Below, piece after piece: positions 31,868 to 36,891 of a stretch of 36,891 bases of DNA. A program made the position numbers and the translations under genes. The notes below the pieces were generated by a model. It did not search any database and had not been told where the DNA came from. It saw only the letters and a program-made list of their open reading frames with translations. How positions within the stretch are numbered: position 1 is the stretch's first letter; each line of letters starts with the position of its first letter. This DNA comes from Fragilaria radians (taxonomy: Eukaryota; Bacillariophyta; Fragilariophyceae; Fragilariales; Fragilariaceae). The stretch is from NCBI GenBank assembly GCA_900642245.1, contig CAAAJI010000486.1:1-36891 (forward strand), written 5' to 3'.

Positions 31868-32578
31868 TTAACGTCCGAGCAGTGCGGGCCGCACCACTCG
31901 GGCGAAACAAATCAAGTCGACTTGCTCCGCGCCCGCGCGAAGCAGGGCTTTGGCGCAGGCCTCGGAAGTGCTGCCAGTAGTCATTACGTCATCGACCAGC
32001 AAGAATTTGCGCCCGACGGCCTCCGAGGGATCGTCGACCGAGAAGGCGGCATTTACTTCAAGCGAGCGCTGTCTCGGGGTCATGTTTTTCAGCGCCCGTG
32101 TACGACGGACCCGGCGGATCATGGTCGGTCGATGTTCCATTCCACACAGGCTCGCGAGATTAGCGGCAACCAACCCCGACTGGTTGAAGCCCCGCCACCG
32201 GAGCCTTGTCCAATGAAGCGGGACCGGGACCAGGACCACCTCAGGCTCAATCTGGATCAATGGTCGCATATAACGTGCCATCGTCGCCGCGAGCGCCACT
32301 TTGCGTGAATATTTGAGCCGAAGGACGAGCGATCGGGCGATATCGCCATAAGCGATCGCGGCGCGGCTTCGAGTAATGATAGGGGGCCGGGCGAAACAGC
32401 GCGCGCAACTGTCGATTTCCGTTGCTTCAAGGGGCAGTCCGCACTGCTGGCATCCACCGTCGCCGAACCATTCTAATTGTTGCCAGCACGCGGTGCAGAA
32501 CTGATGGGGCAAATCGGTGATTGTGCCGCAGCCGGCGCAACGCGCGGGAAGCGCAAAGTCGAGCGCCGCGCGTCCCAA
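31868..32578 (-). CDS. comF: ComF family phosphoribosyltransferase-like protein
   Basis: A 236-residue ComF protein. A double zinc ribbon (CAGCG, FCTACW, CQQCG, CARCF pairs at about residues 10-75) precedes the phosphoribosyltransferase domain, which ends with the PRPP loop FLLVDDVMTTGSTSEACAKA. In competent bacteria ComF helps DNA uptake; elsewhere its role is unclear. The frame is open upstream to 33079, into the divergent gene. TTG at 32578 is taken as start, giving LGRAALDFALPARC, near the usual family beginning, with a weak AGGG upstream; no ATG or GTG is in frame in the intergenic part. It is first in the comF-grxC-nitrilase run and divergent from the methyltransferase-like gene. Confidence 0.88.
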   Translation of the reverse strand: MGRAALDFALPARCAGCGTITDLPHQFCTACWQQLEWFGDGGCQQCGLPLEATEIDSCARCFARPPIITRSRAAIAYGDIARSLVLRLKYSRKVALAATMARYMRPLIQIEPEVVLVPVPLHWTRLRWRGFNQSGLVAANLASLCGMEHRPTMIRRVRRTRALKNMTPRQRSLEVNAAFSVDDPSEAVGRKFLLVDDVMTTGSTSEACAKALLRAGAEQVDLICFARVVRPALLGR

Positions 32579-32649
32579 CCACCCTATTCCGTGCCCAACC
32601 GCGATTATGACCCCTTGTTGCGGGTGGCGAGGTTGCGCACAAGCAAGTT

Positions 32650-33372
32650 GTGAGCCGCCCTTTGTTCGATGATCACGCCCATTCGTTGCGGCTTCTGCGC
32701 TCGTCGCGGCGTCAGCGGGACATGTTCCTTCACGCGCGCGCGTTCGACGATTGCCTCGACCGGCTGGCGGACGTCCGGGGCGATTACCAAACAGGCCTTC
32801 TCGACACCCACTCGGAGCCGGGCTGGCCTGCACTGTTGAAGTCCAGCGTCTCTCAAGTCGTCGTGGGGGACCCATCATCGGTGACTCCGCAGACTTTCGA
32901 CCTGTGCCTCTCGATCGGGCAACTGGAAGCGCGCAACGACGTCCAGACGGCAGCTTTCGCGCTCCGCCAGTCGTTGCGACCGGGTGGCCTGCTGCTTGGG
33001 GCGATTGTTGGTGGAAACAGCTTACCGCGGCTGCGCGCTGCCATGCTCGCTGCCGACCGGACGGAGGGCAACGCCGCACCGCGTCTTCACCCTTCTATCG
33101 ACGGCCCTTCCCTCGGTGCATTGCTGACGTCGGTGGGCTTCGTCGAGCCCGTGATCGACGTGGATCGGGTCGCCGTGACCTATTCAAGCCTCGACCGCCT
33201 GGTTGATGACCTGCGGACGATGGGGTGCACCAATGTGCTCACCGAACGATCGCGTCGACCGATCACACGTGCCGCGCTCGATGTCGCCCGACGTGCTTTC
33301 CTTGAAGGGGCACTCCCCGGCCTCGAGCGATTTGAATTGCTTCACTTTGTTGCGTGGACGCCAAAGATCTAA
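32650..33372 (+). CDS. BioC/NDUFAF5-like methyltransferase-fold protein
   Basis: A 240-residue protein resembling the BioC/NDUFAF5 class of SAM methyltransferases: LFDDHAHSLRLLRSSRRQRD at the start (the usual H-x-x-R-A-x-R type beginning), FDLCLSIGQLEARNDVQTA (motif post-II) and LRQSLRPGGLLLGAIVGGNS (motif III). However, motif I, which normally reads like LxxGxGxG, is degenerate (LADVRGDYQTGLLD). As with NDUFAF5, which acts as a hydroxylase, methyl transfer may not be its reaction. Start is GTG at 32650, without a clear ribosome-binding site, divergent from comF with a 71-base gap. Confidence 0.82.
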   Translation: MSRPLFDDHAHSLRLLRSSRRQRDMFLHARAFDDCLDRLADVRGDYQTGLLDTHSEPGWPALLKSSVSQVVVGDPSSVTPQTFDLCLSIGQLEARNDVQTAAFALRQSLRPGGLLLGAIVGGNSLPRLRAAMLAADRTEGNAAPRLHPSIDGPSLGALLTSVGFVEPVIDVDRVAVTYSSLDRLVDDLRTMGCTNVLTERSRRPITRAALDVARRAFLEGALPGLERFELLHFVAWTPKI

Positions 33373-33468
33373 TCGCGGCAATCCGCATTTTAACCTTCTG
33401 ATGGGGATATTCTCTTAACCACTATCGCTTAATCAGGCCGATGTGGACCAAGACCAGAGGAGGGTGGC

Positions 33469-33651
33469 GTGAACGCTATCCGTAAATGTTTGCGCACCTT
33501 GTATGCGCAGGATCGCGGCGCAACCGCGATCGAGTACGGGTTGATTGCTGCGCTGGTCGTGGTTGCCATGATTGGCGGCCTCAACACGCTCGGGGGTGGT
33601 ACCAACGGCATGTGGGGCAAAGTCAGTAATACCGTAGCGACGTACATGTAG
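33469..33651 (+). CDS. Flp family type IVb pilin, second orphan copy
   Basis: A 60-residue pilin precursor: leader MNAIRKCLRTLYAQD, cleavage/Flp motif in RGATAIEYGLIAALVVVAMI, and a Gly-rich short end. Start is GTG at 33469, with AGGAGGG close upstream. It differs from the copy at 28109-28297 outside the motif, so it is not a recent duplicate. No Tad assembly genes are adjacent; it is convergent with the M48 protease gene, 14 bases away. Confidence 0.93.
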   Translation: MNAIRKCLRTLYAQDRGATAIEYGLIAALVVVAMIGGLNTLGGGTNGMWGKVSNTVATYM

Positions 33652-33665
33652 CGGCGCGGCGACGC

Positions 33666-35123
33666 TTAGGTTCTCGGATCGCCGTACACAACAACCTTGA
33701 CCTTCTGCCCGGGGTCGAGCCGCGCATTGGCAGCCAGGCCATTGAGCGACCGAAATCGATCCAATTTGAAGTCGCGGTACGCCATGCGCTGCGCCAGTGA
33801 CTGTATGGTATCGCCCGGCCGGACCGTCACAACATCGATCACCCGTGGCCGTATCGAGGTTGCCTCCTGCGCGCTCAGCCGTCGGAACGACTCCACCATC
33901 GTTGCAAACTGTCGCAGCCCGGCTCCCGCCTGAGTAAGCATGACGAAGTGATAGACAGTGTCGCGATCCCAGCGGTAGGCCATGACGCTGACGTCGACGG
34001 CCCCCGATGAAGTATTGGCGCGGCCGATGCTGAACATTGCGGGTAAGCCGTTAATCGTCGTCTGACGCGGGGTCGCCAGACCGACCAGCTGTCGCCCCCC
34101 GGTCAACTGGCTGATTACCCGGGCAATATAATTCTCGAGGCTTCCGCTATACCCGCCGCCACTGAACTGCGCCTTGCCGCCTGACCCTTCAATGCTCACT
34201 GCGCTGCTGCTGTTCTGCATCAGATAACCCGTCGGCACGACGAACTGCAGTCTCAGATCCGGGTGAGAAAAGCTTCGCCCCTCGATGATTCCCTGTGCCG
34301 GGTCGTCGTCCACCGTCAGCCCGTCGATCTGGGCCAGGAAGGCGTCGCGATTACGCATCCCCTTGCCCGCGCGGCCGCTCTGGATTGCCAGCTGCCGCTC
34401 GCGCTGGACCCGGTTCTCGCTGTTAGGGTGGGTGCTAGCCCATTCCGGCGCCGAGCGATTATCCTTGCCCTGAATTCGAAGTTGAAGAGCGTCCGCGCGG
34501 CCCAGCGCGGCCAGGATGTCAGCCCCACCAAGCGGGTCGTAACCAGCAGCCACGACGTAGCGGGTGCCAAGCGTATCCGCCTGATATTCCTGGTCGCGCG
34601 AGAAACTCAACGTCCGCAGTTGCGCTCCCTGCGCCAGCATGTTGCCGAACGCATCGCCGCCAACCGCGCTGCCGATGATCGCTCCGAGGACGCTGAGGAT
34701 CGAATTACGCGCGGCCGCAGACCGACGTGCCTGGGCGTGATTGGCCGCGATGTGGCCGGTTTCGTGGCCCAGCACGAAGGCCAATTCCGCTTCATCGTCC
34801 ATCAGGGCCAGCAATTGGCGGGTGATGTAGATGTAACCACCGGGCACGGCAAAGGCATTTTCAACCGCGCTGTTGAGGGTCGTAAAGCGGTAGACCTGGC
34901 CCGGATTGGCAACGCCCGAATAGGCCGCCACCCGCCGGCCAACTCCCTCGACATAAGCCGCCCGCGGTCCGGTTTCGGCCCCGCCAAATTCCTGGACCAG
35001 TTCGGGGTGCTGGCGCTGCGCCTCCATCACCTCGCGCGGGTTGAGATTCCGAACCTGCGCTTGTGCGGCAAGCGGTACCAGGACGGCCGCACCCGCGGCG
35101 AGCATGAGAAAACGACGACGCAT
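33666..35123 (-). CDS. Exported M48 metalloprotease with C-terminal LysM domain
   Basis: A 485-residue periplasmic protease with a signal peptide (MRRRFLMLAAGAAVLVPLAA, then QAQ). The M48 domain shows HETGH (zinc His pair and catalytic Glu) in LGHETGHIAANHA and the third ligand Glu in DQEYQADTLG. The region after the protease (about 250-420) has no recognised domain. A LysM domain closes the protein (TVRPGDTIQSLAQRMAYRDF, RSLNGLAANARL), likely to bind peptidoglycan. Family members such as BepA act in outer-membrane protein quality control. ATG 35123 follows GGAG; the frame upstream to 35171 adds no signal sequence. Confidence 0.93.
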   Translation of the reverse strand: MRRRFLMLAAGAAVLVPLAAQAQVRNLNPREVMEAQRQHPELVQEFGGAETGPRAAYVEGVGRRVAAYSGVANPGQVYRFTTLNSAVENAFAVPGGYIYITRQLLALMDDEAELAFVLGHETGHIAANHAQARRSAAARNSILSVLGAIIGSAVGGDAFGNMLAQGAQLRTLSFSRDQEYQADTLGTRYVVAAGYDPLGGADILAALGRADALQLRIQGKDNRSAPEWASTHPNSENRVQRERQLAIQSGRAGKGMRNRDAFLAQIDGLTVDDDPAQGIIEGRSFSHPDLRLQFVVPTGYLMQNSSSAVSIEGSGGKAQFSGGGYSGSLENYIARVISQLTGGRQLVGLATPRQTTINGLPAMFSIGRANTSSGAVDVSVMAYRWDRDTVYHFVMLTQAGAGLRQFATMVESFRRLSAQEATSIRPRVIDVVTVRPGDTIQSLAQRMAYRDFKLDRFRSLNGLAANARLDPGQKVKVVVYGDPRT

Positions 35124-35197
35124 GTTCACTCCGTACGAACGGGAAAATTTCCCCCCGATGAACGGGTCCAAAAGTGATTATGTTCCGGTTGTTCGAG

Positions 35198-36139
35198 TTA
35201 GCCGATAGCGCGGAACTTGGCGCGTCGCTGGGCAAGCAATTCATCCGCAGCGAGCAGCTCCAGGCCGGAAATCTCCTCGATTACGGCCTTTTTGAGTGAT
35301 TCTATCGCCGCGGCTGGTTCGCGATGGGCCCCGCCCGCTGGTTCGGCGACGATCCGGTCGACCACTCCAAGCGCTTGCAGGTCGGTGGCGGTAATCTTCA
35401 TCGCCTCCGCCGCGTCAGCCGCCCTGTCGGGCGTACGCCACAGAATGGATGCACACCCCTCGGGCGAAATCACCGAATAGACTGCATGCTCGAACATCAG
35501 CACCCGGTTGGCCGCGGCCAGGGCCACTGCGCCGCCCGATCCCCCCTCGCCTACGACGACGGCGATCAAGGGCACTTTGAGCGCCAGGCATTGCTCGGTC
35601 GAACGGGCAATTGCCTCGGCCTGGCCGCGTTCCTCGGCCTGGACCCCTGGAAAGGCACCCGGCGTATCGACCAGCGTGATCACCGGGAGTCCGAAGCGAT
35701 CGGCCAGCGCCATCAGGCGGATCGCCTTGCGATATCCTTCGGGCTTGGCCATTCCGAAATTGTGAGTCAGCCGGGACGCGGTGTCGTCGCCCTTCTCATG
35801 GCCGATCAGCATCACCCTTTTGCCATCGATCCTGGCCAGTCCGCCGATGATCGCCGGATCGTCGGCAAAGGCCCGGTCCCCCGCCAATGGCAGGAAATCA
35901 TCGGTCATGCCGGTCACGAAATCCTTGAAATGCGGCCGATCTGGATGGCGCGCGACCTGGGATTTCTGCCACGGGGTGAGCCGCGCATAAGTGTCCTTGA
36001 GCAGTTTCGCCGACTTGCTTTCAATCCGCGCGACCTCGCCCTCGATATCGATCGTCCCCGCATTCGCGGTTTCGCGCAATTCGGTCACGCGCCGCTGGAG
36101 ATCGGCGATCGGCTTTTCGAAATCTAGATAGGTGAGCAT
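35198..36139 (-). CDS. accA: Acetyl-CoA carboxylase carboxyltransferase subunit alpha
   Basis: AccA, with AccD, transfers the carboxyl group from biotin to acetyl-CoA, starting fatty acid synthesis. The 313-residue protein has the family start MLTYLDFEKPIADLQRRVTE, AxHPDRPHFKDFV, RVMLIGHEKGDDT, the crotonase-fold VITLVDTPGAFPGVQAEERG, and VVVGEGGSGGAVALAAANRV, with YSVISPEGCASILW near the end. Length matches E. coli (319). The ATG at 36139 has no strong ribosome-binding site. It follows the xerD-like gene on the same strand with a 45-base gap. Confidence 0.97.
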   Translation of the reverse strand: MLTYLDFEKPIADLQRRVTELRETANAGTIDIEGEVARIESKSAKLLKDTYARLTPWQKSQVARHPDRPHFKDFVTGMTDDFLPLAGDRAFADDPAIIGGLARIDGKRVMLIGHEKGDDTASRLTHNFGMAKPEGYRKAIRLMALADRFGLPVITLVDTPGAFPGVQAEERGQAEAIARSTEQCLALKVPLIAVVVGEGGSGGAVALAAANRVLMFEHAVYSVISPEGCASILWRTPDRAADAAEAMKITATDLQALGVVDRIVAEPAGGAHREPAAAIESLKKAVIEEISGLELLAADELLAQRRAKFRAIG

Positions 36140-36184
36140 GGTCGGCGCGGGGGTTAGGACGGTGTCGGGGAGTCGTCAACGCAG

Positions 36185-36891
36185 CTAAGGCTTGCGCGCC
36201 AGGGGATGGCGTTCGTTGACCAACTGCACCAGCCGCTCGCTATCGACATGGGTGTAGATCTGGGTGGTCGCGATATCGGCGTGGCCAAGCAACGTCTGGA
36301 GCGCGCGCAGATCCGCTCCCCCGGCCAGCAAATGCGTGGCGAAGGCATGACGGAGCACGTGCGGACTGACCCGTTCAGGGGCAATCCCCGCCTGCGCCGC
36401 CAGCGCCCGCATGATCTGGAACAGGCGGACCCGGCTGATGTGCCCGGTGCGGCTTGGAAACAGCCACGGTCCGTCGGCGAGCCCCGACGACCAGCGCTCG
36501 ACCGACTCAGCTGCGCGCGACGAAACGGGAACCAGTCGCTCCTTGTCGCCCTTGCCGCGCAGGATCAGGAACGGTTGGCCTTTGCGAAACGCTCGCCGCG
36601 GCAAGGACACCAGTTCGCTCGCGCGCAGGCCGGACCCGTAGAGCAACTCAAGCAGCACGAGGTTGCGGAGCGCGCCCGGCTCGTCGCTCGCGGCCTTGTC
36701 CTCGGCAACCTGGAACATCGCGCCGATAGCGTCCGAATCGAGGATCCTCGGGAGTGGCCTTACCTGGCGCGGTCGGGGCAAAGCCGCAGCGGGATTGTCG
36801 CTGCGGAACCCCTCCTCCTGCAGGAAACCATAGAAGCGGCGAAGCGCCGCCGCCCTCCGCGCAAGCGTCGCGGTGGAGAGCTTGGACCATG
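36185..36891 (-). CDS. xerD: Tyrosine recombinase XerD (5' part beyond the window)
   Basis: The C-terminal part of a XerC/D recombinase that resolves chromosome dimers at dif. The frame runs without a stop to the right edge, where FYGFLQEEGFRSDNPA is visible, so the start lies outside. Active-site residues seen: Arg in YGSGLRASELVSL, Lys in GKGDKERLVP, HVLRHAFATHLL (H-x-x-R), GHADIATTQIYTHV with the Tyr nucleophile. An apparent start near 36781 (TTG) inside the gene is not real. The position beside accA is usual in sphingomonads, which points to XerD rather than a phage integrase. Confidence 0.9.
   Translation of the reverse strand, partial: WSKLSTATLARRAAALRRFYGFLQEEGFRSDNPAAALPRPRQVRPLPRILDSDAIGAMFQVAEDKAASDEPGALRNLVLLELLYGSGLRASELVSLPRRAFRKGQPFLILRGKGDKERLVPVSSRAAESVERWSSGLADGPWLFPSRTGHISRVRLFQIMRALAAQAGIAPERVSPHVLRHAFATHLLAGGADLRALQTLLGHADIATTQIYTHVDSERLVQLVNERHPLARKP

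Noticed and set aside
32579..33079. Upstream extension of the comF frame
   Set aside because: It overlaps the divergent methyltransferase-like gene and has low-complexity sequence without family similarity.
33415..33432. Possible CtrA site (TTAA...TTAA) before the second Flp pilin gene
   Set aside because: The two TTAA are ten bases apart; the CtrA consensus needs seven.

Overview
This 36.9 kb window is chromosomal DNA from a GC-rich alphaproteobacterium, most likely of the Sphingomonadaceae (Sphingomonas / Sphingomicrobium type). The inference rests on the content and order of the housekeeping genes (trcR-xseB-ispA-coaD-cyclophilin-queA, divergent qor/DUF1192, comF-grxC-nitrilase, accA next to xerD), on a GAAC-N7-GAAC LexA operator before uvrA (the alphaproteobacterial type), and on Flp pilins and an HWE-type histidine kinase. 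No database search was possible, so species-level identity is not claimed.

Layout. 1-2.3 kb: loosely packed accessory DNA with a membrane-anchored protein of unknown function, a small secreted TPR protein and a DUF1294 membrane protein, with scattered short inverted-repeat fragments. 2.35-7.4 kb: a visibly AT-richer block that looks like a small integrated element. It carries a frameshifted tyrosine integrase, a RepA-like AAA ATPase, a DUF4230 protein with an unrecognised partner, and a divergent P63C-domain protein behind a strong-looking promoter. No direct-repeat attachment sites were found.

7.4-12.7 kb: a tightly packed minus-strand run of core genes (qor, trcR, xseB, ispA, coaD, secreted cyclophilin, queA), several overlapping by 1-11 bases. 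12.7-19.8 kb: a plus-strand run (DUF1192, clpA, secreted M28 peptidase, a frameshifted glutathione S-transferase, dienelactone hydrolase, HWE histidine kinase) ending at a strong hairpin terminator shared with the convergent Bax-inhibitor-1 gene. 20.7-26.2 kb: thpR, uvrA with its SOS box, a Cu/Zn superoxide dismutase lipoprotein, a secreted esterase and an OmpA-domain protein; the convergent pairs overlap at their stop codons.

26.3-28.3 kb: a small accessory patch with a terminase-small-subunit-like fragment, a zinc-ribbon protein, a frameshifted multi-pass membrane protein and an orphan Flp pilin. 28.4-32.6 kb: a minus-strand run comF-grxC-nitrilase-tRNA-Arg(CCT)-FAD/NAD(P) protein-folE-UVR-motif protein, in which the tRNA sits between protein genes with very short gaps. 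32.6-36.9 kb: a divergent methyltransferase-like gene, a second orphan Flp pilin, an M48 metalloprotease with a LysM domain, accA, and a xerD-like recombinase that runs off the right edge.

Three genes (integrase, glutathione S-transferase, membrane protein) are each broken by a loss of 1-2 bases while both halves stay intact. This fits either recent pseudogenes or base-calling errors. Several genes on the minus strand appear to start with TTG (trcR, comF, grxC, the FAD/NAD(P) protein). I found no CRISPR array, rRNA, complete insertion sequence or recognised defence system. The least explained block is the 2.35-7.4 kb element.
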